A DNA stretch of 23,338 nucleotides, taken from positions 1-23,338 of the forward strand of contig DAOUGC010000111.1 in the NCBI GenBank assembly GCA_034429695.1. The letters run 5' to 3'. This document shows, one piece after another, positions 15,010 through 22,016 of this stretch (within the stretch, counting starts at the first letter, position 1; each line of letters opens with the position of its first letter). Below the pieces are notes generated by a model. That model made no database searches. It was not told where the DNA came from and was given only the letters and a program-made list of their open reading frames with translations. The stretch is from DAOUGC01 sp034429695 (GTDB lineage: Bacteria > Chloroflexota > Anaerolineae > Anaerolineales > Anaerolineaceae). The translations under genes and the position numbers were made by a program.

Positions 15010-15057
15010 GTAGTCACAGGTCAGATTACTGACTTCTGACGTCTACCTTCTGACTAC
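15010..15057. repeat. CTGAC/GTCAG inverted and direct repeat cluster between tgt and the ECF sigma gene
   Basis: GTAGTCA (15010-15016) and TGACTAC (15051-15057) form an outer inverted pair. Inside are the hairpin GTCAG-ATTA-CTGAC (15020-15033) and two copies of TTCTGAC 14 bp apart (15034 and 15048). It looks like a small dispersed repeat or an operator cluster; it lies between two divergent promoters. Confidence 0.6.
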
Positions 15058-15070
15058 TATTGCCATCATG

Positions 15071-15076
15071 TATAAT
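15071..15076 (+). promoter_or_regulatory. Predicted -10 box of the ECF sigma operon (leaderless)
   Basis: A perfect TATAAT lies 7 nt before ATG 15084. The -35 region is poor (TTCTGA at 15048-15053, 17-nt spacing) and falls inside the CTGAC repeat cluster, so an activator may be needed. There is no Shine-Dalgarno, so the mRNA is probably leaderless. Confidence 0.5.
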
Positions 15077-15083
15077 CCACTAC

Positions 15084-15647
15084 ATGGGTGGAGAAAATCC
15101 GATTTCTTCCGATACTTCCCTGCTAAGTGCCATCAGCAACGGTGATACCGCCGCGCTTGCCAGCCTGTACGACCGCATGGGACGCATGGTGTACTCGCTT
15201 GCCTGCACCATCACCGGTGATGAAGCCGCCGCCGAGGAGATCACCCAGGACGTTTTCATGCAGGTATGGAAACACGCCAGAGGCTATGACCCTGCCCTGG
15301 GTAAACTTTCCACCTGGCTCGCCACGATCACACGGCGCAAAGCCATAGACGTGCTGCGCCACCGCCGTGCCCGCCCACATTCCGATGGGCACGAGCTAAA
15401 TGAAGAAGCGCTGGATCAACTGGAAAGCAGCCTGCGCGTTGAAGACGACGTGGACGGCATGTTGGAACGCGAACGCCTGCTGGGCGCCCTGCGCGACATT
15501 CCCCCCGAACAACGCCGCGCACTGGCGCTGGCATATTACGGTGGGCTGTCGCACCAGCAGATCGCCGATCACACCGGTGAACCGCTTGGCACGGTAAAGA
15601 CGCGCATCCGGCTGGGAATGGCGCGTTTAAAAGAATTGCTGGGGTAA
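15084..15647 (+). CDS. ECF RNA polymerase sigma factor (SigK-like)
   Basis: The 187-residue protein has sigma region 2 at about 20-88, with the core-binding and -10 recognition segment AAEEITQDVFMQVWKHA and STWLATITRRKAIDVLR. An acidic linker follows, then region 4 at about 132-185 with the helix-turn-helix GLSHQQIADHTGEPLGTVKTRI. It directs RNA polymerase to a small regulon. The following gene is its cognate membrane anti-sigma factor, 64 bp downstream. The start is ATG 15084; an upstream TTG at 15060 is also in frame but precedes the TATAAT box that should drive the gene. The domain pattern and the RskA-type partner point to the SigK/ECF19-like group, which often responds to redox or envelope stress; the signal here is unknown. 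Confidence 0.93.
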   Translation: MGGENPISSDTSLLSAISNGDTAALASLYDRMGRMVYSLACTITGDEAAAEEITQDVFMQVWKHARGYDPALGKLSTWLATITRRKAIDVLRHRRARPHSDGHELNEEALDQLESSLRVEDDVDGMLERERLLGALRDIPPEQRRALALAYYGGLSHQQIADHTGEPLGTVKTRIRLGMARLKELLG

Positions 15648-15711
15648 CCCCGCTGCTGATAAATCCAAAGTTGGCCGTCGTCCGTATAAATTTAATAGAG
15701 GTGATCGACGC

Positions 15712-16437
15712 GTGAACGAGCATGTCCTTGAAATGATCCCGGCATACGTACTGGAAGCGCTTGACCCGCAGGAGGCGCAGCAGGTGCAATCGCATCTGTC
15801 GGTCTGTGCCGCCTGTCGGGAGGAGCTTGCGCATTACCAACAAAGCAGCGCCGCCCTGGCATGGGCGGCGTCTTCGCGCATGCCGCCTGTTCACCTCCGC
15901 GCTGCCATCCTGGACCAGGCGCGCCGCGACCGCGCCGGACACGACAGTACGGCAAGCACCGGCTGGCTGGCGCGCCAGCAGGCGCGCCTGCTGGCTCCGC
16001 TGATGCGCCCCGGCTTTGCGCTGGGCGCACTGGCGCTCATCCTTGCGCTGCTGATCGCCAACCTGCTGCTCTCGGTTGAGTTGCGCCAAGCGCGCGTGGC
16101 GCTCTCTTCACAACCGTTAATGGTGGAAATGACCCCTGCAGGTGAAGTCTACACCGCCGGCGGGGTGATGATCATTTCGCAGGGCGGGCGTTACGGCGTG
16201 CTGGTGGTGGACGGCCTGCCCGCGCTGGATGAAAGCCAGCAATATCAACTGTGGTTGATCCGTGAAGGGCAGCGCGACAACGGCGGGGTGTTTTCAGTGT
16301 GGCAAAACGGCTATGGTTACCTGCAGGTGGAAAACCCGCGCCCCTTGACCGATTATGAGGGTTTTGGACTGACAGTGGAACCTGCCGGTGGCAGCCCTGC
16401 GCCCACCGGCGAACGCGTGCTGGGCGGCTCCCTGTAG
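15712..16437 (+). CDS. RskA-type transmembrane anti-sigma factor with zinc-finger-like N-terminus
   Basis: The 241-residue protein should hold the upstream ECF sigma inactive at the membrane. The N-terminal anti-sigma domain (1-75) has the HxxxCxxC motif HLSVCAAC (His28, Cys32, Cys35) with an extra His4, as in ZAS domains. One membrane helix lies at about 101-121. The extracytoplasmic part (about 135-240) matches the RskA C-terminal domain, seen in LPALDESQQYQLWLIREG and the GVF...NGYGYLQVENP strands. It begins with GTG 15712, preceded by AGAGGTG at 8 nt. Release probably needs proteolysis or oxidation of the Cys pair. A strong terminator follows at 16461. Confidence 0.9.
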   Translation: MNEHVLEMIPAYVLEALDPQEAQQVQSHLSVCAACREELAHYQQSSAALAWAASSRMPPVHLRAAILDQARRDRAGHDSTASTGWLARQQARLLAPLMRPGFALGALALILALLIANLLLSVELRQARVALSSQPLMVEMTPAGEVYTAGGVMIISQGGRYGVLVVDGLPALDESQQYQLWLIREGQRDNGGVFSVWQNGYGYLQVENPRPLTDYEGFGLTVEPAGGSPAPTGERVLGGSL

Positions 16438-16460
16438 AATTATCCCTGGAATGACTCTCA

Positions 16461-16488
16461 ACCGCGCCAGACCGGCGCGGTCTTTTTT
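16461..16488 (+). terminator. Intrinsic terminator of the sigma/anti-sigma operon
   Basis: An 8-bp perfect stem (16461-16468 with 16474-16481) closes a 5-nt loop and is followed by C and six T. It lies 24 bp past the anti-sigma stop codon and separates that operon from the lipoprotein gene. Confidence 0.88.
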
Positions 16489-16574
16489 ACCAATATTCGG
16501 TGAATATAAATCCAATTGATAAGCATTTCCGTATGGATCAATACAACCTATCAGTTTCAGGAGGAGGAAAATTA

Positions 16575-17207
16575 ATGAACCTGAAAACAAGAAAACCCCG
16601 TCTGCTGGCATTCACCGGTCTGCTGGTGATCCTGTCACTGGCGCTGGCGGCTTGCGCCCCCGGCGCTGTCGAAACCACCCAGGAAGTCCCGGTAACCGGC
16701 GGCGAAGACATGGAGGCCACCATGCCCGTCACCGGCGACGATGACATGAGCATGACCGAGACCCCCCAGGTGGGCGGGTCGGATGACTCTGGCGAGGATT
16801 CCATGGATGACTCCGACGGCTCCGGCGATGGCGACGATGCAATGGGAGAATCGGATGATGACATGGCCAGCGGTTCCGTTGAGCTGGGCGTCAGCCAGAC
16901 AGCCGAACTCGGCGAGTTTCTGGTGGATCAGGAAGGCATGACGCTGTACATGTTCACCAATGACACCCCCAACACTTCCAACTGCAGCGGTGATTGTCTG
17001 GTCAACTGGCCTCCGCTCGTTGCCGAGGGTGAACCCATGGTTGCTGATGGCGTGGATCAGAGCAAGCTCGGCACCACCACCCTTGCCGATGGAAGGGAAA
17101 TCGTGACCTACGACGGCATGCCGTTGTACTATTTTATCGGTGATACGAACCCTGGCGATGTCAACGGCCAGAACGTCAATGGTGTTTGGTTTGTTGTCGC
17201 CCCATAG
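16575..17207 (+). CDS. Lipoprotein with Lipoprotein_15 (secreted repeat, COG4315) domain
   Basis: The 210-residue protein has a lipoprotein signal peptide with lipobox ALAAC (Cys27). A very acidic Asp/Ser/Met/Gly-rich linker (about 40-100) follows, then a C-terminal domain with two PF03640-type repeats. The first is at about 115-150 (GMTLYMFTNDTPNTSNCSG...CLVNWPPL), the second at about 178-210 (GMPLYYFIGDTNPGDVNGQ...VWFVV). The two Cys in the first repeat (CSGDC) are typical. The family is extracytoplasmic and of unknown function. Its place just after an ECF sigma/anti-sigma pair suggests it could be a regulon member, but a terminator lies between, so it has its own promoter. The start ATG has the very strong AGGAGGAGG 7 nt upstream; the longer frame from 16500 is not used. 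Confidence 0.88.
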   Translation: MNLKTRKPRLLAFTGLLVILSLALAACAPGAVETTQEVPVTGGEDMEATMPVTGDDDMSMTETPQVGGSDDSGEDSMDDSDGSGDGDDAMGESDDDMASGSVELGVSQTAELGEFLVDQEGMTLYMFTNDTPNTSNCSGDCLVNWPPLVAEGEPMVADGVDQSKLGTTTLADGREIVTYDGMPLYYFIGDTNPGDVNGQNVNGVWFVVAP

Positions 17208-17230
17208 GATGTCATTTCAATAGACAACAC

Positions 17231-17261
17231 AAAAGGGCTGCCCGATCTTTCCGGGCAGCCC
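17231..17261 (-). terminator. Terminator between convergent genes (mainly minus strand)
   Basis: A 10-bp perfect stem (17235-17244 with 17252-17261) closes a 7-nt loop. The minus strand continues with TTTTGTGTT, so it serves the LLM oxidoreductase gene. On the plus strand no T-run follows, so it is at best a weak terminator for the lipoprotein gene. Confidence 0.75.
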
Positions 17262-17275
17262 GGTTGATTCTCCCT

Positions 17276-18118
17276 TTATCCCACCCGCGGCGGACCCTGA
17301 CGGATGCGCTCACGCATGGCCTCCACAGAGTTTTTCTCCCGGAACAGCATTTGCAGGCTCCATGTTGCTCCGGCTTTCTCAAACGCCGCGATCTTCTTTG
17401 CATAATCCGCCGCGCTGACCGGGCCGGTGAGGTTGCTCAGCACAATGAAATCAAAATTATCCAGGTTGCCGCGCAGCTCGCAGATCTGCTGCGCCAGCTC
17501 GCGCAGCACGGCAGGGTTGAACTCACCGGGCGCCAGCGGGAACATGCCGTCCCAGCGCGCCGCCCTGCGAATGGGACCCGGGTTGGGCAAAAAGCCGCCC
17601 ACCCATACTGGAATACGCGGCTGCTGGTAGGAGCCGGGCAGGAACTGGGTCCTGCCCATGTGGTAGACCTGCCCTTCATAAGAAAAAGGTTTGCCCTTCC
17701 ACAACCCGGCAATGATATCCAGTCCTTCATCCAGCCGCAGTGCGCGCACTTTCGCGTCGCCGTCCTCACCAAAGTTCTCAAACTCATTCTCAGGTGGGTG
17801 ACCCAGCCCCACACCCAGCGTCACGCGGCCCTTCGATAGATGGTCGAGCGTCGCAGTCTCACGCGCCAGCTTCCACGGGCGGCGGCGCGGCACGGGCGTC
17901 ACGGTGGTGCCCAGGCGCAGCTTTTCGGTTTTCATCGCCATGGCTGCCAGCGACACCCAAGGGTCAACGATTTGCGTTTTCTGGCTCACCCCCACGTTCA
18001 TGTGATCCCACAGGTAAAAGCCGTCCCAGCCGGCTTCCTCCGCCTCAGCCGCCAGATCGGCCAGCGCGGCGGCGCTCATTTCCTTGCCATAATTGGGCAC
18101 ATACAGGCCAAACTTCAT
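17276..18118 (-). CDS. LLM-class (luciferase-like) flavin-dependent oxidoreductase
   Basis: The 280-residue TIM-barrel enzyme begins MKFGLYVPNYG and has the family pattern EEAGWDGFYLWDH (27-39). It also has GTTVTPVPRRRPWKLARE (70-87), LSKGRVTLGVGLGHP (94-108) and PRIPVWVGG (168-176). Members use FMNH2 or coenzyme F420H2 to act as monooxygenases or reductases on small molecules. The sequence resembles the F420-type group but does not settle cofactor or substrate. The start has AGGAGGG 4 nt upstream. It lies 54 bp after the polytopic membrane protein gene on the same strand and ends at a terminator, so it may be the last gene of a three-gene unit. Confidence 0.92.
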   Translation of the reverse strand: MKFGLYVPNYGKEMSAAALADLAAEAEEAGWDGFYLWDHMNVGVSQKTQIVDPWVSLAAMAMKTEKLRLGTTVTPVPRRRPWKLARETATLDHLSKGRVTLGVGLGHPPENEFENFGEDGDAKVRALRLDEGLDIIAGLWKGKPFSYEGQVYHMGRTQFLPGSYQQPRIPVWVGGFLPNPGPIRRAARWDGMFPLAPGEFNPAVLRELAQQICELRGNLDNFDFIVLSNLTGPVSAADYAKKIAAFEKAGATWSLQMLFREKNSVEAMRERIRQGPPRVG

Positions 18119-18172
18119 AAAACCCTCCTGTCACATGGTTGTTTGAGCATACACCCTCCCGCAGGGGGAGAG

Positions 18173-19117
18173 TCAAGATGTTGCTTGTGCCTTTTGTCCG
18201 TTCTTCCCGGACGTGCCCCTCCCCGGCACATGAAACAGCGCCTGGGTGATCACCAGCAGCGACGACTGGATCAGCGTGGCTTCGCGCAGCAGGTTGAGGC
18301 GTGAGAGCAAAATCAACACCAGCGGCAGCCCAATCACGATCAGCAACACGCGCAGCGGCGGAGCCTGCCCGTCGCTGTACAGGCGCGGCATCACGTTTGC
18401 CACGCGCTTCCAGTTGCGCGGAAAGACCAGTGATGTGGCGATCAGGAAGAAGCGGACGGCAAACAACCCCTGCAGTAGAATGAAGAAGAAGAAAATTCCA
18501 AAGATTAGCCCGTCAAAATTGGAGAGGGTGGTGGAGGAAAAATACGCCAGCGCGTCATCCTGAAATGCCATCAACAGCAGGCTGAACAAGTGCCATGCAT
18601 ACACACCCACTTTGGCCAGCGGCGGCAGATGAAAGCGGGTGACCGCCAGCGCCAGCGTGAACAACCCCACAAACCCTGCCAGCCACACCAGCGGAACATG
18701 CGGCAACGGGTTGCCGCGCAGGTACAGGTTGATCAGCAGCACAATCTGCACCGACAGGATCACGCGCTCGTCCACCCTCGGCAGAATTGCCCCCGCCAGG
18801 ATGCCGCTCACCAGCAGGATCAGCCCCAGCGCCACAAAAATCAGCCCCACCCAGCCGTCATCCAGCGAGACAATCACATCGGAAATGCCCATCAGGCGCA
18901 GTACCAGCACGAGGATCAATGCAACCGCACCGGCTGCCATGCCCACGCCCCAACCCGGGTTCAACCTTTGCAACAGCCCGGCCAGCCAGCCGGGGAGTCT
19001 GGATGCCGGTTGATCTTTACCCTTGCGATCAGCGTGCGCCAGTAATACCGGAACCCACAACCACGCCATTTGCAGCACCACACCCCACAGGAAGAAGATA
19101 AACGTCTCCGCCCTCAT
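18173..19117 (-). CDS. Polytopic membrane protein of unknown function
   Basis: The 314-residue protein has about eight predicted membrane helices, for example at 5-27, 58-75, 90-110, 118-132, 143-160, 165-185, 205-230 and 255-272. A Lys/Arg/Gly-rich C-terminal tail follows. I recognise no family motif. The ATG overlaps the TGA of the upstream DUF3592-like gene by 4 nt, so the two are translated together and their products probably act together in the membrane. Confidence 0.75.
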   Translation of the reverse strand: MRAETFIFFLWGVVLQMAWLWVPVLLAHADRKGKDQPASRLPGWLAGLLQRLNPGWGVGMAAGAVALILVLVLRLMGISDVIVSLDDGWVGLIFVALGLILLVSGILAGAILPRVDERVILSVQIVLLINLYLRGNPLPHVPLVWLAGFVGLFTLALAVTRFHLPPLAKVGVYAWHLFSLLLMAFQDDALAYFSSTTLSNFDGLIFGIFFFFILLQGLFAVRFFLIATSLVFPRNWKRVANVMPRLYSDGQAPPLRVLLIVIGLPLVLILLSRLNLLREATLIQSSLLVITQALFHVPGRGTSGKNGQKAQATS

Positions 19118-19626
19118 GCCGCCCCCTCCCCGCTTGATCCTTCAAGGTCAAACAGCAACAGGCCGGGGTTGTAGGAGGCGATCAACCACACCACCAGCAG
19201 CGGCCAAAAAAGGTCGCCATAATACCCTGGGTAAAGGCGGTATTCATGCTCATGACCGGCAACGATCACCTCGCCGTCGCCGCCAAACCGGGTATCGTAA
19301 ATCACACGCAGGCTGGCGCCGTCCGTCAGTCCGTCCATCACCCGCGGTGGATAATCCTCCCCGCGGATCAAGCCCATGCGTTCCTCGCCATTCTGGTCAA
19401 CATAAACAGCCCAAATGTAGTCATCCTCGCCATCGTCGCGCAGGATGGTGGCCGTCACTGCCCTGCCATTTTCGCGCAGGCGCTCGCGGATGTTTTCAGC
19501 GCTGATGAAACGATCCAGAAAGACAATGCAAAAGACAATAAAGCCGATCACCGCCAGCGGTGAAGCCAGCGCCATGAACAACTCAAGCCCGTTGATTTTT
19601 GGTTTCCGGGTGGGTTCTTTTGCCAA
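19114..19626 (-). CDS. DUF3592-like membrane protein
   Basis: The 170-residue protein has one membrane helix at about 17-39, a soluble beta-rich domain and a second helix at about 140-158. The soluble part has the pattern of DUF3592: GRAVTATILRDD, then a strand with WAVYVDQNGEERMG and SLRVIYDTRFGG. This is a resemblance, not a firm match. The start is TTG 19626 with GAGGG 6 nt upstream and an extended -10 promoter before that. It is translationally coupled to the polytopic membrane protein. The function is unknown. Confidence 0.7.
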   Translation of the reverse strand: MAKEPTRKPKINGLELFMALASPLAVIGFIVFCIVFLDRFISAENIRERLRENGRAVTATILRDDGEDDYIWAVYVDQNGEERMGLIRGEDYPPRVMDGLTDGASLRVIYDTRFGGDGEVIVAGHEHEYRLYPGYYGDLFWPLLVVWLIASYNPGLLLFDLEGSSGEGAA

Positions 19627-19663
19627 GCCAATCCCTCAGGATGATGAAATGATTGCCTGGATC

Positions 19664-19672
19664 AGTATAGCA
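19664..19672 (-). promoter_or_regulatory. Predicted extended -10 promoter of the DUF3592-like operon
   Basis: On the minus strand, TGCTATACT (19672-19664) is an extended -10 element. A possible TTGGAA lies 19 nt before the -10 hexamer. The expected transcript start near 19657 gives a leader of about 31 nt containing the GAGGG ribosome site. Confidence 0.5.
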
Positions 19673-19804
19673 TGGAAAGAAATCCCATTTCCAAACAGTG
19701 TCGGTCAGCAGATGGGGAACGAGTTGTGGCGAGCATCATCCATCTTTTGGATAAGCAGAAATGCTTCCCGCCAGGGGGCAAAAACACCACCTGGCAGAAA
19801 ATTA

Positions 19805-19834
19805 ATACCCCCTCCCGCAAGCGGGAAGGGGTAT
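19805..19834 (-). terminator. Long hairpin after the sulfur operon, probable terminator or REP-like repeat
   Basis: ATACCCC pairs with GGGGTAT and TCCCG with CGGGA around a CAAG loop, with one C/A mismatch. On the minus strand the T-rich tract TTAATTTT follows, which fits termination of the sulfur operon 32 bp after its last stop codon. The GC-rich palindrome also resembles common dispersed REP-type repeats. The rest of the 19627-19866 gap holds the DUF3592 promoter and a small hairpin at about 19758-19771 and no gene. Confidence 0.6.
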
Positions 19835-19866
19835 GGATGGGGTGTACCCTGACAACCCCGTGGTCA

Positions 19867-20373
19867 TTACACAAAAATAATCTGTGCGCCCTCAGAGATG
19901 TCCATGAATTCCATTGCGCCAAGCACCTCGGCGCCTTCGATCAAATCGTCCTTGGTCAGCTTCATCATGTCCATCGACATTTTGCAGCCGTAAACGCACG
20001 CGCCGGTGTCGAGAATCATCTGCATGAACTCACCCACGGGAGGGAAATCCAGCTTGGCGATCTCACGGCGCATCATCCAGGTGGCCGCCGCCGACATGCC
20101 CGGCAACGCGCCCAACCAGGTGGGAATGTGGAACCACGGATGCATGGACGGATTGCCCACGGTGGCCACATTCAAGCGGTCCATCTTCTTCTTGGTGATC
20201 ACATCCAGCCCCCAGAAGGTAAAGAACATATGCACTTCAATACCAGTCATGCGCGCAGCGTTGGCAAGGATCAACGGCGGATATGCCATGTCCAGCGAGC
20301 CTTTGGTGGCAATGATGCACAGCTTGCGGATGTCTTTCTTAATGATATTGGCGCTATCAGGTACAGCAATCAT
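19867..20373 (-). CDS. DsrE2-like (DsrE/DsrF/DrsH family) sulfur carrier
   Basis: The 168-residue protein matches the DsrE2 group (PF13686 type). It has an N-terminal strand and loop KLCIIATKGSLDMAYPPLILANAA (about 17-40), EVHMFFTFWGLDVI (46-59) and the C-terminal Cys motif GACVYGCKMSMDMM (124-137). Cys126 or Cys130 is the expected persulfide-carrying residue. Hydrophobic stretches near 80-100 suggest membrane association. GGGAG lies 7 nt before the ATG. It is the last gene of the regulator-SQR-TusE-DsrE2 operon, 22 bp after the TusE-like gene. The operon context points to handling of sulfane sulfur released by the SQR-like enzyme. Confidence 0.9.
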   Translation of the reverse strand: MIAVPDSANIIKKDIRKLCIIATKGSLDMAYPPLILANAARMTGIEVHMFFTFWGLDVITKKKMDRLNVATVGNPSMHPWFHIPTWLGALPGMSAAATWMMRREIAKLDFPPVGEFMQMILDTGACVYGCKMSMDMMKLTKDDLIEGAEVLGAMEFMDISEGAQIIFV

Positions 20374-20395
20374 GGGTAATCTCCCTATTGGTGGG

Positions 20396-20704
20396 TTAGA
20401 TGCAGCCGGTGGGTTTCTTCAAACCCGCGATTTTTGAGGCCAGCTTGCCAGGTCCGCCGGGGAACAACTGGTAAATTTCCTTGGTGGTCACATCGGTGCT
20501 CTTGGTGATGCTGCGCAGCGTGGGGGCTTCACCACTTGCCTGCCATTCGGCGCGGCAGAAGTTCAGCACCACCCAGTGCCGGTCGGTGAGGACAATGCCC
20601 TCGCGCGCGGCAAGCGCGGCAGCGATCTCGGGATTCCAGGCGTTGGCGTCGGTCATAAAGCCTTCAGCATCGAGCACCACAGTGGCGAGTAATTGGTCGG
20701 TCAT
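20396..20704 (-). CDS. tusE: TusE/DsrC-like sulfur relay protein with single C-terminal Cys
   Basis: The 102-residue protein is a TusE/DsrC/DsvC family member. It has WNPEIAAALAAREGIVLTDRHWVVLNFCR (about 23-51), LFPGGPGKLASKIAGL and the C-terminal arm KKPTGCI. The penultimate Cys101 (CysA) is present. The second Cys of true DsrC, 11 residues earlier, is Ser90 here. It is therefore of the TusE-like type that accepts or hands on a persulfide rather than the trisulfide-forming DsrC of dissimilatory sulfite reduction. No dsrAB is in the window. The start is ATG 20704 with AAGGAG 6 nt upstream; the longer open frame to 20797 runs into the SQR-like gene. It lies 43 bp after the SQR-like gene. Confidence 0.92.
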   Translation of the reverse strand: MTDQLLATVVLDAEGFMTDANAWNPEIAAALAAREGIVLTDRHWVVLNFCRAEWQASGEAPTLRSITKSTDVTTKEIYQLFPGGPGKLASKIAGLKKPTGCI

Positions 20705-20747
20705 TTGAGTCTCCTTCTTCAATAAATCAACGGATGGACGGTAGGGT

Positions 20748-21980
20748 TTATCGCTCTTTGCCAGCCAGGCTGAACTGGCTGGGCAGCGGAATTTCAATTC
20801 CGCGCATCATCATGTCCCAGTACATATGGCGGAAGAACAGCTTGCCCCAGTGGTTGATCGTGCTCTCCCGCAGCAGCGAGAAGGGTCCCACCCCCGGCAC
20901 GGGGTACTTGCCCGGCAGCGGTTCAACGTCATAAGAAAAGTCGATCAAAATGGCTTTCTTGTAGCCGGATTCGATGTAGCAACTGGCATGGCCATCAAAC
21001 TGGTGAGAAGGAGTGCGCCCTGCCATATGGTCGAGGATGTTCTTGACCACGCTCTCCATCTGGAAGTGCACCACTGCACCAGCCTTGGAGGCGGGGATGT
21101 TGTTGGCGTCGCCCATCACCCAGATGTTGGGCCATTTTTGTGCCTGCAGGGTGAACTTGTCGGTGGGCACAAAATTGAGGCCGTCACCCAGGCCCGAACG
21201 GCCAATGACGTCGGCGCCCATGTTGGTGGGCACGGCCACCAGCAGGTCATAACCCACCTCGCGCTCGTCGTAGGAGCGGATGACATTGGCGCCCGCATCC
21301 ACCTCGCCGATGTTGAAATCGGTTTCCATGACGATGTTCTTGCGCGCCAGCAGGTCGCCCAGGGCAGCCGCGGCTTTGGGTTTGGTGAACGCCGCCGAGA
21401 GCGGAGTGGCGTACACCAGCTCCACCTTGTCGCGCATGCCCTTTTTGGTGAAGAAGTTATCCGCCAGGAAGAGGAACTCCAGCGGAGCCACAGGACATTT
21501 GATCGGCATCTCAGCAACATTGAGCACCAGCCGCCCGCCCTTCCAGGTCTGCAGGAATTTCCCCAGCGCGGACGCGCCTTCGTAGGTGTAGAAGTCAAAG
21601 ATGTTCCCGCGCCAGCCGCCGCCGTCCAGCATGCCTTCGGTTTCCTCCGGGTGGATGTCAGAACCGGTGGCGATCACCAGATAGTCATAGTGGATCTGCT
21701 GCCTGTTGGTCAGGTCAACGCGGTTGTTGGCCGGGTCAATACATTCAATATCGGAAATAATGAATTTGACTCTGGAGGGAATGTACTTGCGTTTGGGCTG
21801 GATCACATCCTCGGGTTTGTACCAGCCAAACGGCAGGAACAGAAAACCGGGTTGATAGTAATGCTGTTCGTCCTTGTCCACCAGCACCACATCCCATTCT
21901 TTGGGGTCCAGCACCGCTGACATTTTGCGCGCCATCATGGTTCCGGCAGTTCCCGCGCCAAGGATTAAGAATGTTTTCAT
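20748..21980 (-). CDS. Sulfide:quinone oxidoreductase-like FAD-dependent oxidoreductase
   Basis: The 410-residue flavoprotein of the two-dinucleotide-binding-domain class has an N-terminal FAD site LILGAGTAG (5-13), the ATG motif YDYLVIATG (98-106) and the second FAD motif NIWVMGDANNIPASKAG (285-301). Cys162 in MPIKCPVAP and Cys334 in HASCYIESG match in position two redox Cys of sulfide:quinone oxidoreductases, and Cys80 may be the third, though not at the usual place. The C-terminal amphipathic part (370-395, Trp/Phe/Met-rich) would dock on the membrane and reach quinone. It probably oxidises sulfide to sulfane sulfur, passed to TusE/DsrE2, but a related NAD(P)H or persulfide reductase is possible. 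The start is ATG 21980, 9 nt after AGGAG; a TTG two codons earlier is too close to that site. Confidence 0.85.
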   Translation of the reverse strand: MKTFLILGAGTAGTMMARKMSAVLDPKEWDVVLVDKDEQHYYQPGFLFLPFGWYKPEDVIQPKRKYIPSRVKFIISDIECIDPANNRVDLTNRQQIHYDYLVIATGSDIHPEETEGMLDGGGWRGNIFDFYTYEGASALGKFLQTWKGGRLVLNVAEMPIKCPVAPLEFLFLADNFFTKKGMRDKVELVYATPLSAAFTKPKAAAALGDLLARKNIVMETDFNIGEVDAGANVIRSYDEREVGYDLLVAVPTNMGADVIGRSGLGDGLNFVPTDKFTLQAQKWPNIWVMGDANNIPASKAGAVVHFQMESVVKNILDHMAGRTPSHQFDGHASCYIESGYKKAILIDFSYDVEPLPGKYPVPGVGPFSLLRESTINHWGKLFFRHMYWDMMMRGIEIPLPSQFSLAGKER

Positions 21981-22016
21981 TGTCAATTTCTCCTGAACGT
22001 CTGAATAATGACCTGG

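Noticed and set aside
19662..19866. Gene remnant or small RNA in the gap after the sulfur operon
   Set aside because: Only a promoter, a small GAAA-loop hairpin and the terminator-like palindrome can be supported; no promoter for an independent RNA is clear.
20826..21920. Long plus-strand frame of 364 codons
   Set aside because: It is antisense to the SQR-like flavoprotein, has His/Val/Gly-rich composition typical of shadow frames, and lacks a ribosome site.
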